A stretch of DNA of 64,000 bases from Rhodococcus sp. OK519 (GTDB lineage Bacteria > Actinomycetota > Actinomycetes > Mycobacteriales > Mycobacteriaceae): the NCBI RefSeq assembly GCF_003051005.1, contig NZ_QAOW01000001.1, forward strand, positions 186,001-250,000, in the 5' to 3' direction. A model generated the notes under the pieces. That model made no database searches. It was given only the letters and a program-made list of their open reading frames with translations, and was not told the origin of the DNA. A program made the position numbers and the translations under genes. Position 1 is the stretch's first letter; each line of letters opens with the position of its first letter. Positions 53,763-62,917 of this stretch are shown here, piece after piece.

Positions 53763-54509
53763 ATGAGTACCGGAACGCTTGTGCTTCTCCGCCACGGCGA
53801 GAGCGAATGGAACGCGCTGAACCTGTTCACCGGATGGGTGGACGTGCACCTCACCGACAAGGGCATGGCAGAGGGCAAGCGCGCCGGTGAACTGCTGGCC
53901 GAGCACGATCTGCTCCCCGACGTTCTCTACACGTCGCTGCTGCGCCGCGCGATCAGCACCGCGAACCTCGCGCTCGACGCGTGCGACCGCCACTGGATCC
54001 CGGTCGTGCGCGACTGGCGTCTCAACGAGCGCCACTACGGTGCTCTGCAGGGCAAGAACAAGGCGCAGACGAAGGCCGAGTTCGGCGAGGACCAGTTCAT
54101 GCTGTGGCGTCGTAGCTACGACACCCCGCCGCCCGCGATCGAGGCCGGCAGCGAGTACAGCCAGGATCAGGACGCGCGCTACGCCGACCTGCCCGAGGTT
54201 CCGCTGACCGAGTGCCTCCTCGACGTCGTCGAGCGACTCATCCCGTACTGGGACGAGACCATCGCGGCCGACCTGAAGGCGGGTAAGACCGTCCTGGTCA
54301 CCGCGCACGGCAACTCGCTGCGCGCGCTGGTCAAGCACCTCGACGGCATCTCCGACGAGGACATCGCGGGTCTGAACATCCCGACCGGCATCCCGCTGCG
54401 TTACGACCTGGACGAGAACCTGAAGCCGCTCAATCCGGGTGGCACGTACCTCGACCCGGCCGCTGCCGCTGCCGGCGCTGCCGCCGTCGCGAACCAGGGC
54501 GCCAAGTAG
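53763..54509 (+). CDS. gpmA: 2,3-bisphosphoglycerate-dependent phosphoglycerate mutase
   Basis: A 248-residue glycolytic enzyme that interconverts 3- and 2-phosphoglycerate. The phosphohistidine motif [20 protein letters not shown] is at residues 6-25. [13 protein letters not shown] and the second His in [17 protein letters not shown] are also present. The tail is Ala-rich ([13 protein letters not shown]). Called gpm1 in M. tuberculosis, where it also precedes senX3. A very long hairpin follows the stop codon. Confidence 0.96.
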   Translation: MSTGTLVLLRHGESEWNALNLFTGWVDVHLTDKGMAEGKRAGELLAEHDLLPDVLYTSLLRRAISTANLALDACDRHWIPVVRDWRLNERHYGALQGKNKAQTKAEFGEDQFMLWRRSYDTPPPAIEAGSEYSQDQDARYADLPEVPLTECLLDVVERLIPYWDETIAADLKAGKTVLVTAHGNSLRALVKHLDGISDEDIAGLNIPTGIPLRYDLDENLKPLNPGGTYLDPAAAAAGAAAVANQGAK

Positions 54510-54527
54510 TCCCTGCGTCCGGACTTC

Positions 54528-54601
54528 ACCCCGCGTTTCGCGCACTTGTCGCGACAACGGCCCCTGTGGGCCCGCGTCAAGTGCGCGAAACGCGGGGTTT
54601 T
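54528..54601 (+). terminator. Very long stem-loop terminator after gpm1
   Basis: CCCCGCGTTTCGCGCACTTG at 54529-54548 is an exact reverse complement of 54578-54597. One more A-T pair makes a 21-bp stem, with a 29-nt loop that holds a small GGCCC/GGGCC stem. TTTT follows at 54598-54601, which fits an intrinsic terminator. Confidence 0.85.
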
Positions 54602-54753
54602 CTGCGTTCGGGGCGCGATACGTGCGCAAAACGCGACGGGGGTGGGAAACAAACGGTGAACAGGGGGATAACGCCAGCTCTCGGCCCTGTGACGTGCGAG
54701 AAAACGGTCACACCCGGCTTCGAACCCCGTGCGCACGAACGTACGATTCACGT

Positions 54754-55998
54754 GTGACTGTTGTTCAGGCCGTAATCTTGGCCGTCGCGACCGCGATCGT
54801 CGGTTACGTCGTCGGTGGGGTCGTCGTTCCCCGGTTGAGCAGGCGTCACGCCGAGCGGCAGCAGGCCCAGGCGGGTCTGACGATGTCGCAGGTGCTCGAC
54901 CTGATCGTCCTCACTTCCGAGAGCGGCATCGCCGTCGTCGACAAGTTCAACGACGTCGTCCTGGTCAATCCGCGGGCCGAGGAACTGGGGTTGGTCCGTA
55001 ATCGCATGCTCGACGACCGGGCGTGGGTCGCGGCCACCGAGGTGCTCGCGACCGGTGAACCCGTCGAGGTGGATCTGACGGCGCGCACGCCGCAGCGCGG
55101 ACGCGACAAGATTGCCGTACGCGGCGTCGCTCGGCTGCTGAGCGAGGAGGACCGCCGCTTCGTCGTGGTGTTCGCCGACGACGATTCCGAGCAGGTCCGC
55201 ATGGAGGCCACCCGACGCGACTTCGTGGCGAACGTGAGCCACGAACTGAAGACCCCGGTGGGGGCGATGGGTCTGCTCGCGGAGGCGCTGCTCGAATCCG
55301 CCGACGATCCGGACTCGGTGCGCTACTTCGGTCAACGGGTCCTCAGCGAGTCGGCCCGCCTGGGCAACATGGTCACCGAACTGATCGCGCTGTCGCGTCT
55401 GCAGGGCGCCGAGAAGCTGCCCGACCTCGAGGTGGTCGACGTCGACGACGTCGTCGCCGAGGCGCTGCGACGCTCCACCGTGGCCGCCGAGGCCGCACAC
55501 ATCACCGTCCACGCCGACGCCCCGAGCGGGCTCGAGGTGATGGGCGATCGCACCCTGCTGGTGACGGCGCTGTCGAACCTCGTCGAGAACGCCATCGCGT
55601 ACTCGCCGAAGGGCACGCCGGTGTCGGTCAGTCGGACGGTGCGCGGCGACTGCGTCGCGATCGCGGTCACCGACCGAGGCATCGGCATCGCCAAGGAAGA
55701 CCAGGAGCGCGTCTTCGAGCGGTTCTTCCGCGTCGACAAGGCACGCTCCCGTGCGACGGGCGGTACCGGGCTGGGGTTGGCGATCGTCAAGCATGTCGCC
55801 GCCAACCACAACGGATCGATCGACCTGTGGAGCCGTCCCGGCACCGGGTCCACGTTCACGTTGCAGATCCCCGCGCACTTCGAAGATGTCCCACCCGAGT
55901 CCGCTGATGCGGTGGGTGAGGCCCGTGAACCGGCAATGATCGACAAGAAGGCGACGGCGCGAGGCGCCGCCGCCACGAGCCTGGAGGCCAACCGTTGA
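54754..55998 (+). CDS. senX3: Phosphate-sensing histidine kinase SenX3
   Basis: A 414-residue sensor kinase. One N-terminal membrane segment ([19 protein letters not shown]) is followed by a PAS-like domain ([23 protein letters not shown], about 55-80). The phosphoacceptor His163 lies in [14 protein letters not shown], and the ATPase domain has the N box [12 protein letters not shown]1 DRGIGI and G2 [10 protein letters not shown]. SenX3 controls the phosphate-starvation response with RegX3. GTG 54754 gives the usual N-terminus. Its stop overlaps regX3. Confidence 0.95.
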   Translation: MTVVQAVILAVATAIVGYVVGGVVVPRLSRRHAERQQAQAGLTMSQVLDLIVLTSESGIAVVDKFNDVVLVNPRAEELGLVRNRMLDDRAWVAATEVLATGEPVEVDLTARTPQRGRDKIAVRGVARLLSEEDRRFVVVFADDDSEQVRMEATRRDFVANVSHELKTPVGAMGLLAEALLESADDPDSVRYFGQRVLSESARLGNMVTELIALSRLQGAEKLPDLEVVDVDDVVAEALRRSTVAAEAAHITVHADAPSGLEVMGDRTLLVTALSNLVENAIAYSPKGTPVSVSRTVRGDCVAIAVTDRGIGIAKEDQERVFERFFRVDKARSRATGGTGLGLAIVKHVAANHNGSIDLWSRPGTGSTFTLQIPAHFEDVPPESADAVGEAREPAMIDKKATARGAAATSLEANR

Positions 55999-56684
55999 CG
56001 AGTGTGCTGATCGTGGAGGACGAGGAATCGCTGGCCGATCCGCTGGCGTTCCTGCTCCGCAAGGAGGGCTTCGAGACGACGGTCGTCGGTGACGGGCCGT
56101 CCGCGCTGGCAGCGTTCGAGCGTTCCGGAGCCGACATCGTCCTGCTCGACGTCATGCTGCCCGGCATGAGCGGGACGGACGTCTGCAAGCAGTTGCGCGC
56201 GAAGTCGTCGGTGCCGGTCATCATGGTCACCGCCCGGGACAGCGAGATCGACAAGGTGGTCGGTCTCGAACTCGGTGCGGACGACTACGTCACCAAGCCG
56301 TACTCGGCCCGCGAGCTGATCGCCCGAATCCGGGCGGTGCTGCGCCGCGGCGCCGACAGCGATGCGGTCGGCGATGCCGACGACGGTGTCCTCGCGGCGG
56401 GACCGGTCCGGATGGACGTCGAGCGGCACCTGGTGCACGTGAACGGCGATCCGGTCACGTTGCCGCTCAAGGAGTTCGACCTGCTCGAGTACCTGCTGCG
56501 CAACTCGGGCCGCGTGCTCACCCGTGGGCAGTTGATCGACCGGGTGTGGGGCGCCGACTACGTGGGCGACACCAAGACGCTCGACGTCCACGTCAAGCGG
56601 TTGCGCGGCAAGATCGAGGGCGATCCCGGCAAGCCCACGCACCTGGTGACCGTCCGCGGGCTGGGGTACAAGCTCGAGGAGTGA
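55995..56684 (+). CDS. regX3: Response regulator RegX3
   Basis: A 229-residue OmpR-type regulator. The receiver domain has the acidic pair VEDEESLAD, the phosphorylation site Asp52 in LLDVMLPGM and Lys in [10 protein letters not shown]. The winged-helix effector domain (about 130-229) includes [17 protein letters not shown] and [10 protein letters not shown]. RegX3 activates phosphate uptake and related genes when phosphate is low. The start is TTG, overlapping the senX3 stop by 3 nt (TTGA). The polyphosphate genes ppk2 and ppx in this window fit a phosphate theme. Confidence 0.96.
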   Translation: MTSVLIVEDEESLADPLAFLLRKEGFETTVVGDGPSALAAFERSGADIVLLDVMLPGMSGTDVCKQLRAKSSVPVIMVTARDSEIDKVVGLELGADDYVTKPYSARELIARIRAVLRRGADSDAVGDADDGVLAAGPVRMDVERHLVHVNGDPVTLPLKEFDLLEYLLRNSGRVLTRGQLIDRVWGADYVGDTKTLDVHVKRLRGKIEGDPGKPTHLVTVRGLGYKLEE

Positions 56685-56697
56685 CCGGTCCCGGGGC

Positions 56698-56982
56698 GCC
56701 CAGCACCTGGCCCCCGACGTTCCCTCGCGGGTCCGGCGTTGGCTCGGGGTTATCGCGGTCGGCGTGCGGACCCGGGCCCTGCCCGATCCCGAGTTCGTCT
56801 CGCGGGCAGTGGAATACCGCGCGCCGTCGACTCCGGCGGAGCAACTGGTGGCCGCGGTGTTCGCCGACGTGCTCGGTGTCGACCGTGTCGGCATCGACTG
56901 GGAGTCGACATCACCGGCCGCGATCGCCGAGATCGGACCGGTCCCGGGTGACCTTCTCGATGCGGCGCCGGCCCCCCACTGA
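56698..56982 (+). pseudogene. Remnant of a non-ribosomal peptide synthetase (adenylation end plus carrier start)
   Basis: One frame over this stretch reads VPSRVRRWLGVIAVGVRTRALPDPEF and then YRAPSTPAEQLVAAVFADVLGVDRVGID in separate parts. This is the pattern at the junction of an NRPS adenylation domain and its peptidyl-carrier domain. After VGID the carrier core (DxFFxLGGxSL with the phosphopantetheine serine) is missing, and unrelated residues lead to a stop. It can be read as a 72-residue ORF from GTG 56764, but is better seen as a decayed fragment. No other NRPS piece lies nearby. Confidence 0.6.
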
Positions 56983-57009
56983 CCTCGGAGAGTGACCTCG
57001 CGGGGGAAG

Positions 57010-57831
57010 TCAGTCCTGCTGTGCCTTCGCCTGCGCGGCAGTGGTCGCGGGGTGCACCGCGATGAGGCCCAGCCCTGCGCGCCGCCGGCACAGCGATGCC
57101 AGCTCGTCGTACGCGGCCTTGCCCAGCAGTTCGGTGAGTTCCGGCGCGTACGACTGCCATACCGGCCGGGTGCCGACGTGTGCGTCCGGTGAACCGGAGC
57201 AGTACCACGTCAGATCCTCGCCGCCCTCGCCCCAGCCGCGGCGGTCGTACTCGGTGATGGTGGTCTCGAGGATCTGTTCGCCGTCGGGGCGGTCGACCCA
57301 TTCCTGCGTGCGGCGGATCGGCAACTGCCAGCACACCTCGGGCTTCACCTCGAGCGGTTCGATGCCCTTGCGGAGCGCCATCTGGTGCAGCGAGCAGCCG
57401 ATGCCGCCCGGGAATCCGGGACGGTTGAGGAAGATGCACGCGCCCTTGTACTTGCGGGTGCGCAGCGACGGCTCGTCCTCGAGGTCGTCCTCCTCGAGGT
57501 ACCCCTTCTTCCCGAGCCCCTTCTCCATGAACTGCCAGTCGTCGGGTGTGAGCATCCTCACCGCGTTGTCGAGCTTCTCGCGGTCTTCCTCGTCGGAGAG
57601 GAACGCGCCGTGCGAGCAGCAGCCGTCGTCGGGCCGATCGGCTACCGTGCCCTGGCATGCGGGCGTGCCGAACACGCAGGTCCAGCGGGAAAGGAGCCAC
57701 GTCATGTCGGCTTTGATGGTGTGCTCGGCGTTCTCCGGATCGACGAACTGCACCCACTCGCGGGGGAAATCCATATCGACTTCGGGCGCGGGAGCCAACT
57801 TGTGAGACCTGTCGGTGCTGCCTGCTGTCAC
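57010..57831 (-). CDS. Conserved Cys-rich protein (Rv0495c-like)
   Basis: A 273-residue soluble protein with ordered cysteines: Cys52 and Cys59 ([12 protein letters not shown]), Cys71-72 (DDGCCSHGA), Cys132 (CIFLNRPG), Cys146 (GIGCSLHQ) and Cys167 (VCWQLP). The spacing recalls YkgJ-type zinc/iron-chelating clusters (CC...C.FL...GC.IH...C..P), so it may bind iron or zinc. Position next to ppx agrees with Rv0495c, whose function is unknown. GTG 57831 is the likely start. Confidence 0.78.
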   Translation of the reverse strand: MTAGSTDRSHKLAPAPEVDMDFPREWVQFVDPENAEHTIKADMTWLLSRWTCVFGTPACQGTVADRPDDGCCSHGAFLSDEEDREKLDNAVRMLTPDDWQFMEKGLGKKGYLEEDDLEDEPSLRTRKYKGACIFLNRPGFPGGIGCSLHQMALRKGIEPLEVKPEVCWQLPIRRTQEWVDRPDGEQILETTITEYDRRGWGEGGEDLTWYCSGSPDAHVGTRPVWQSYAPELTELLGKAAYDELASLCRRRAGLGLIAVHPATTAAQAKAQQD

Positions 57832-57864
57832 AGTGCCCGACGGTAGACCCAGTACCGTAACCGT

Positions 57865-58818
57865 GTGCGCCTTGGGGTACTCGACGTCGGAAGCAATACC
57901 GTTCACCTTCTCGTGGTGGACGCACATCGTGGTGGGCACCCCACCCCGATGAGTTCAACGAAAGCGGCTCTGCGGCTTGCCGAGAACACGGACGGCCGCG
58001 GGGACATCACCGTGTTCGGTGCCGACCGGTTGGTCGCGACCGTTAACGACTTCTCGGGTATCGCCAGGTCGTCCGGGTGCGGTGAACTGATGGCCTTCGC
58101 GACGTCCGCGGTACGCGACGCGACCAACTCGGAGGCCGTCCTCTCCCGGGTACGTTCCGAGACCGGTGTGAACCTCGAAGTCCTGTCCGGCGTCGACGAG
58201 GCCCGGCTGACCTTCCTCGCGGTGCGCCGCTGGTACGGCTGGAGCGCCGGGCGCATCCTCAATCTCGACATCGGTGGCGGCTCGCTCGAGCTGACGTGCG
58301 GCGGCGACGAGGACCCCGACGTCGCGTTCTCGCTGCAACTCGGCGCTGGACGCCTCACTCGCGACTGGCTGCAGGAGGACCCGCCCGGCAAGCGTCGTGT
58401 CGCGGTCCTGCGGGACTGGCTCGACGCCGAACTGTCCGGCCCGGCGAAGCAGCTGCGCGCCTCGGGCGCCGCGGACCTCTGTGTCGGCACGTCCAAGACC
58501 TTCCGTTCGCTCGCGCGACTGACCGGCGCTGCACCGTCCGGAGCAGGTCCGCGCGTCAAACGGACCCTCACGGCAAGCGGTCTGCGACAACTGATCGCCT
58601 TCATTTCGCGGATGACGGCGTCGGACCGTGCAGAATTGGAAGGCGTGAGCTCCGACCGCGCCCAACAGATTGTGGCCGGAGCTCTCGTTGCGGAGGCCAG
58701 CATGCGCGCGCTGGGGATCGACACGCTCGAGATTTGCCCGTGGGCACTGCGTGAAGGTCTGATTCTTCGCAAGCTCGATACGGATATGGGTGGAGAACTG
58801 GTGGTGAGCGCTCGATGA
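57865..58818 (+). CDS. ppx: Exopolyphosphatase/GppA-family phosphatase
   Basis: A 317-residue member of the ASKHA phosphatase family. The first phosphate loop is [17 protein letters not shown] (residues 3-19) and the second [12 protein letters not shown] (about 133-144), with Glu in [15 protein letters not shown]. It cleaves terminal phosphate from polyphosphate and possibly pppGpp. It corresponds to Rv0496 (Ppx1). The short form lacks the HD domain of E. coli Ppx. The start is GTG. It overlaps the next gene by 4 nt (ATGA). Confidence 0.93.
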   Translation: MRLGVLDVGSNTVHLLVVDAHRGGHPTPMSSTKAALRLAENTDGRGDITVFGADRLVATVNDFSGIARSSGCGELMAFATSAVRDATNSEAVLSRVRSETGVNLEVLSGVDEARLTFLAVRRWYGWSAGRILNLDIGGGSLELTCGGDEDPDVAFSLQLGAGRLTRDWLQEDPPGKRRVAVLRDWLDAELSGPAKQLRASGAADLCVGTSKTFRSLARLTGAAPSGAGPRVKRTLTASGLRQLIAFISRMTASDRAELEGVSSDRAQQIVAGALVAEASMRALGIDTLEICPWALREGLILRKLDTDMGGELVVSAR

Positions 58819-59909
58819 CTGAGCCCGAAGGCGACAGCCAAGCAATCTCGGTTGCAGAATTGCTGGCCCGCAACGGCCAGCGTGTGGGCGCCGGTGGCGG
58901 CGGCCGACGTCGTCGCGGCGTCAAGGGCGGCATCTCTGTCGCCGAGCTGACCGGTGAGTTTCCGGCGGTCCGCACCGAGCGGGCGACTCGCGCCGAGGCG
59001 TCGGAGGAGCCCGAGTCCCCGGCCGCCGAGACCCCGGTCGCCGAGTCCCCGGTCGCCGAGAAGGCGGTAGCCACCGAGGCCAAGGAGATCGAACCGAAGG
59101 AGCCGGAGCCGAAGGAGCCGGAGCCGAAGGAGTCGGAGCCGGAGGAGCCGGAGCCGAAGGCCACCGCGGCGCCGACGCAGGCCCCGGATCCCGCCGCCAC
59201 TGCCGCTTTCTCGGCTGTCCAGAAGACCGAGGCCGTCGAGAAGACCGAGGCTGTCGAGAAGACCGAGGCCGCCGAGAAGGCTGCCGACAAGGCCGAGGAG
59301 AAGTCGGCTGCGAAGTCGGACGACAGCCCGACTCTGATCACCCAGGCCTTCAAGGCTGACGACCGCACGGCCGACGACCGCAAGCCCGCCGCCGGATGGC
59401 AGTCGGCGGCCACTGCTGTTCTCGCCCCGGTCGCGGCGAAGCCCCTCGCGCACAGCGGGCAGCCCGAACCGAAGTTGCTGTCCGGCCAGTCGGTCGCCGG
59501 CGACCTGCTCCGACAGGGCAGCGACCGGCCTTCTCATCCGAACGACGTCGATGCGGCGGATCCCGATCTCGCCGCCGACAACCTCGCCGCTGAGAACCTC
59601 GCCGGTGAGAATCTCGACGACGCGGACGACCGTGCCGAGGAATCCAGCGCCGCGAAGCAGTGGGCGGTCCTGCTGGGGCAGGGTGCGGTCGCCGTCGTCG
59701 CGGGTGCACTGATGTTCAAGGGCTTCGAGAAGCTGTGGGACATGCTGCCGATGGTGGCGCTGGTCCTCGCGGTCCTGGTGATCGTCGGCCTGGTCGCGAT
59801 GGTTCGGATCCTGCGCCGCACCGACGACATCACGAGCCTGGTCATCGCGGTCGTCGCGGGTGTGTTCGTCACACTCGGGCCCCTCGCCTTCCTGCTCAGC
59901 ACGAGCTGA
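58815..59909 (+). CDS. Acidic repeat-rich membrane protein (Rv0497-like)
   Basis: A 364-residue protein. Residues 8-50 contain a short motif seen twice (ISVAELLARNGQRV and GISVAELTGEFPAV) with a basic RRRRG stretch. A long low-complexity part follows with PKEPEPKEPEPKES repeats and VEKTEAVEKTEA repeats. The C-terminus has three membrane helices (about 285-360, AVLLGQGAVAVVAGALMF, MVALVLAVLVIVGLVAMV, SLVIAVVAGVFVTLGPLAFL). It matches Rv0497 in order. The role is unknown. It is coupled to ppx. Confidence 0.85.
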   Translation: MTEPEGDSQAISVAELLARNGQRVGAGGGGRRRRGVKGGISVAELTGEFPAVRTERATRAEASEEPESPAAETPVAESPVAEKAVATEAKEIEPKEPEPKEPEPKESEPEEPEPKATAAPTQAPDPAATAAFSAVQKTEAVEKTEAVEKTEAAEKAADKAEEKSAAKSDDSPTLITQAFKADDRTADDRKPAAGWQSAATAVLAPVAAKPLAHSGQPEPKLLSGQSVAGDLLRQGSDRPSHPNDVDAADPDLAADNLAAENLAGENLDDADDRAEESSAAKQWAVLLGQGAVAVVAGALMFKGFEKLWDMLPMVALVLAVLVIVGLVAMVRILRRTDDITSLVIAVVAGVFVTLGPLAFLLSTS

Positions 59910-59944
59910 CCGGCCGGCGGACAAGAGTCGTGGGGAGGGCGCGC

Positions 59945-60787
59945 ATGTCGGATCCCAAGATCCTCGTCGGGCTGTCCACGGCCTCCGTCTACCCGGAGAA
60001 CACCGAGGCGGCCTTCCGCTACGCGGCCGAGGTCGGCTACGACGGCATCGAGTTGATGGTGTGGGCCGAGTCCATCAGCCAGGACATCCCTGCCGTCAAG
60101 CGGCTGGTCCGCAAGTACGCGGTGCCCGTGCAGGCCGTCCACGTCCCGTGTCTGCTGATCTCGCAGCGCGTGTGGGGTGCGGACCCTATCGCGAAGCTCG
60201 ATCGCTCGGTGGAGGCCGCGGAGGCGCTGGGGGCGTCCAACGTGGTGGTGCATCCGCCGTTCCGCTGGCAGCGCAAGTACGCCGACGGGTTCGCCGACCA
60301 GGTGGAGAGTCTCGTCGAGAAGACGGGCACCGTCGTGGCGGTCGAGAACATGTTCCCGATGCGGGCGGACAGCTTCTTCGGTGGCCGTGAGAAGAGCGCG
60401 GAACGACTGCGCAAGCGCGGCGGACCGGGCGCGGCGCTGTCCGCGTTCAGCCCGTCGTACGACCCCACCGACTCCGGGCACCGGCACTACACGCTCGATC
60501 TCTCGCACACGGCGACCGCCGGAATGGACGCCCTCGATCTGGCACGCCGGATGGGCAGCGGGCTCTCGCACCTGCACCTCGCCGACGGCCGCGGGGCATC
60601 GATCGACGAGCACCTCATTCCCGGCCACGGCGGTCAGCCGTGTGTCGAGGTGTGCCGCCACCTCGTCGACAGCGGTTTCACCGGACAGGTTGTCGTGGAG
60701 ATCAACACCCAGAACGCGCGCACCCGGACCGAGCGTGCGTCCATGCTGGGTCAGGCGCTCAGCTTCGCGCGCGAGAATCTGCGCTGA
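59945..60787 (+). CDS. Sugar phosphate isomerase/epimerase (Rv0498-like)
   Basis: A 280-residue TIM-barrel protein of the AP-endonuclease-2 (xylose isomerase-like) family: VGLSTASVYPENTEAAFRYAAEVGYDGIEL at the N-terminus. Likely metal ligands lie in VVHPPFRWQ, VAVENMFPM and LDLSHTATAGMD, then HLHLADG and EINTQN. It may be an isomerase, epimerase or lyase; the substrate is unknown. The ATG at 59945 has GGGGAGGG upstream. It is in line with ppx and Rv0497-like. A 16-bp tandem repeat starts at its stop codon. Confidence 0.87.
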   Translation: MSDPKILVGLSTASVYPENTEAAFRYAAEVGYDGIELMVWAESISQDIPAVKRLVRKYAVPVQAVHVPCLLISQRVWGADPIAKLDRSVEAAEALGASNVVVHPPFRWQRKYADGFADQVESLVEKTGTVVAVENMFPMRADSFFGGREKSAERLRKRGGPGAALSAFSPSYDPTDSGHRHYTLDLSHTATAGMDALDLARRMGSGLSHLHLADGRGASIDEHLIPGHGGQPCVEVCRHLVDSGFTGQVVVEINTQNARTRTERASMLGQALSFARENLR

Positions 60788-60848
60788 ATGCCTGGAGTGC
60801 TGAATGCCTGGAGCGCTCGATATCTGGAGCGCGGAATGTCTAGAGGGC
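60785..60848. repeat. 16-bp degenerate tandem repeat (x4) between convergent genes
   Basis: Four units of 16 bp (60785, 60801, 60817, 60833), of the type TGAATGCCTGGAGTGC. The first two differ at one base and the others have drifted. The first unit contains the stop codon of the isomerase gene and the last overlaps the stop of the next gene on the minus strand. Confidence 0.8.
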
Positions 60849-61259
60849 GGCCACGCCTGCGCTGATCACCGTGATTCCCGAGATCACCAGTCCCGCCACG
60901 AGGCAGACCGCGCCGAGCCAGATGGACGCGACCATCGGCCCCGGCTTCTGCGGATCCTGTCCGAGGACGGACAGGAAGAACCCGGCGGGAATGAAGATCG
61001 CCGCCACCAGCACCGCGATCGCACCGGCCGCCGCCCACCCTGGGCTGGCATCGACGACCGCGGTGAGCGTCGCGAGCAGGATGCCGAGTGTGACCAGGAC
61101 ACCCGCGTGGGCGTGCCCGGCGCGGAAGAAGCTCTTCTGCAGGGCGTTCGCGCCCTGGTGTCCGGTGTGGATGCGGAGCAGGAACGCGCCGCCGGACGCG
61201 ATGCCGACCACCGTGAGCACGGTGATGCCGACGACGATCGTGAGTACGGGATCCATCAT
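60840..61259 (-). CDS. Four-helix membrane protein
   Basis: A 139-residue protein with four hydrophobic segments (about 5-28, 45-68, 74-97 and 112-135; VLTIVVGITVLTVVGIASGG, GVLVTLGILLATLTAVVDAS, AAAGAIAVLVAAIFIPAGFF, ASIWLGAVCLVAGLVISGIT). The HAHAGVLV segment may bind a ligand or metal. I do not recognise a named family. AGGAG lies 6 nt before the ATG at 61259. It is divergent from a MerR gene across a 111-nt gap with a perfect palindrome, so it is likely controlled by that regulator. Confidence 0.75.
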   Translation of the reverse strand: MMDPVLTIVVGITVLTVVGIASGGAFLLRIHTGHQGANALQKSFFRAGHAHAGVLVTLGILLATLTAVVDASPGWAAAGAIAVLVAAIFIPAGFFLSVLGQDPQKPGPMVASIWLGAVCLVAGLVISGITVISAGVAAL

Positions 61260-61296
61260 GGGGAGCTCCTGGTGTGCGGTAGGCTCGAACCCGGAT

Positions 61297-61315
61297 TGGA
61301 TAGTTGAACTATCCA
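61297..61315. promoter_or_regulatory. 19-bp perfect palindrome (candidate MerR operator)
   Basis: TGGATAGTT-G-AACTATCCA is an exact palindrome in the gap between the membrane protein gene and the MerR gene. A plus-strand promoter TTGAAC (61304-61309) and CATAGT (61327-61332), 17 nt apart, overlaps it. A regulator bound here could control both directions. Confidence 0.65.
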
Positions 61316-61370
61316 GTTGGAGTTCCATAGTCGACCCGGCGGGGTCGGGTGTCAAGGAGTGGAGGATCGG

Positions 61371-62030
61371 GTGCGGGTGTCCGAGCTGGTCGCGGTCAGC
61401 GGGGTGCCGCTCGCGACCGTCAAGTACTACCTGCGCGAGGGACTGCTCATGCCCGGCGTGGCGAGTAGTGCGACGCAGGCCGAATACGGCGAGCAACACG
61501 TGCGACGCCTCGCGCTCGTCAAGGCACTCGCGGGCGTCGGCCTGCCACTCGGCAAGATCCGCACGATCGTCGGGCTCGTCGATCGCCCTGCGGACACCGT
61601 CTTCGACACGATCGGCCGGGCACTCGCCGCGCTGCCGCCGTATCCCACCGATGCGGAGGACGGCACCGGCGACTACCCGCGCGCCCGCGCCGTCCTCGAA
61701 CGGCTGGGGCAGGTGTACGACCCGACGTACCCCGTTGTCGCGCAACTGGAACGGGCGCTCGCCGCCGCCGAGGACGTCGGCATCCCGATGACCGACGAAC
61801 GGCTCGAGGTCTACGCGCGCCATGTTCGGGGGATCGCCGAGATCGACCTCGACCTCATGCCCACCGACTCGGCCGAATCCGCGATCGAGTACGCGGTGCT
61901 GGGAACCGCGATCTACGAACCCGTCCTGGCGGCGCTGCGCAGGCTCGCCCACCAGGACATCGGCGCCGCGCGATTCGCGGGCCGCCGCTTCGACGACTTC
62001 ACCACCCCCGAAAGACAGGACGAACTGTGA
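61371..62030 (+). CDS. MerR-family regulator
   Basis: A 219-residue MerR-type protein: the winged helix begins RVSELVAVSGVPLATVKYYLREGLLMPG (residues 2-29), followed by HVRRLALVKALAGVGLPLGKIRTIVGLVD. The long C-terminal helical domain resembles TipA/MerR types that sense organic ligands. The start is GTG 61371 with GGAGG 5 nt upstream; GTGs at 61359 and 61377 are alternatives. It overlaps the thioesterase gene (GTGA) and faces the membrane protein gene. Confidence 0.85.
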   Translation: MRVSELVAVSGVPLATVKYYLREGLLMPGVASSATQAEYGEQHVRRLALVKALAGVGLPLGKIRTIVGLVDRPADTVFDTIGRALAALPPYPTDAEDGTGDYPRARAVLERLGQVYDPTYPVVAQLERALAAAEDVGIPMTDERLEVYARHVRGIAEIDLDLMPTDSAESAIEYAVLGTAIYEPVLAALRRLAHQDIGAARFAGRRFDDFTTPERQDEL

Positions 62031-62902
62031 CTCGGCCCGCCCACTCGAACCCGCCGAACCTTCATCCGTTCCGGGACCTCACCGCCGTCATCCCGAGAGG
62101 TGACGGCCGGTACACCGCCCACATCGACCCGATCTGGACCATCGGGCCCAAGGTGCACGGCGGCTGCATGATGGCCATCTGCGCCGCCGCAGCCCGGCGG
62201 GAATTGACCGGGACCGCGCCGGCGGATCTCCCCGTCGATCCGGCCGTCCAGGCACTGGCCGTGAGCGCCAACTATCTGGCGGCGCCGGACCCGGGCGACG
62301 TCGACGTGGTCGCGACCGTCCGCAAGCGGGGCCGTCAGGTCTCGCTCGTGGACGTCGAACTGTCCCAGAACGGCCGGCCGGCCGTTCATGCCGCGGTCAC
62401 CCTCGGCGCACCCGACGCGGGCGAACCGCACTACGCGCAGGAGCAGGCCCTCGCGCAACTTCCCGTCGAGCCCCCCGCTGAGGCCCATGCACTCGTCGCA
62501 GATCACCCGATGGCCCAGATCGTGCACGTGTCCCAGGGCTGCGATCTGAGGGTCGACGGCTCGACGGCGCACTTCCTCAGCGGCAAGCAGGGCGAGCCGC
62601 AGGTACGGATGTGGGCGCGGCCGTGGACGGCCGACGAGGAGGACCCGGCCACCGCGGCGCTGTTCGCGATCATGACCGGCGACATCTGCGCGCCCGTGAC
62701 GATGAACCGTGGCATCTTCGGCTGGGCGCCCACCGTCCAGTTGACGACGTATCTGCGTCGGCAGCCGGCGCCGGGCTGGCTGCGCGTCATGGCGAGCTCG
62801 ACGGTGCTGGGGGACACGTGGTTCGAGGAGGATCACACCGTGCTCGACTCGACCGGTGCGGTCGTGGTGCAGAGCCGTCAGCTCGCGATGATCCCGCGAT
62901 AG
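62027..62902 (+). CDS. Thioesterase-family protein (Rv0499-like)
   Basis: A 291-residue double-hotdog protein: GRYTAHIDPIWTIGPKVHGGCMMAICAAAA in the first half, ALAVSANYLAAPDPGDVDVVATVRKRGRQ next, and a second half with VRMWARPW and LTTYLRRQPAPGWLRVMASS. Such TesB-like proteins hydrolyse acyl-CoA. Length agrees with Rv0499, and it precedes proC as in M. tuberculosis. The start is GTG 62027, overlapping the MerR stop, so the pair is co-translated. Confidence 0.82.
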   Translation: MTRPAHSNPPNLHPFRDLTAVIPRGDGRYTAHIDPIWTIGPKVHGGCMMAICAAAARRELTGTAPADLPVDPAVQALAVSANYLAAPDPGDVDVVATVRKRGRQVSLVDVELSQNGRPAVHAAVTLGAPDAGEPHYAQEQALAQLPVEPPAEAHALVADHPMAQIVHVSQGCDLRVDGSTAHFLSGKQGEPQVRMWARPWTADEEDPATAALFAIMTGDICAPVTMNRGIFGWAPTVQLTTYLRRQPAPGWLRVMASSTVLGDTWFEEDHTVLDSTGAVVVQSRQLAMIPR

Positions 62903-62917
62903 GCGCCTGAGGCGCAC

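Noticed and set aside
53428-53766. A 112-codon plus-strand frame running into gpm1
   Set aside because: It covers the divergent promoter region, overlaps the starts of both neighbours and shows no protein-like features.
56764-56982. A genuine 72-residue carrier protein
   Set aside because: The phosphopantetheine-serine motif is missing and the sequence after VGID is unrelated, so it is better explained as an NRPS remnant.
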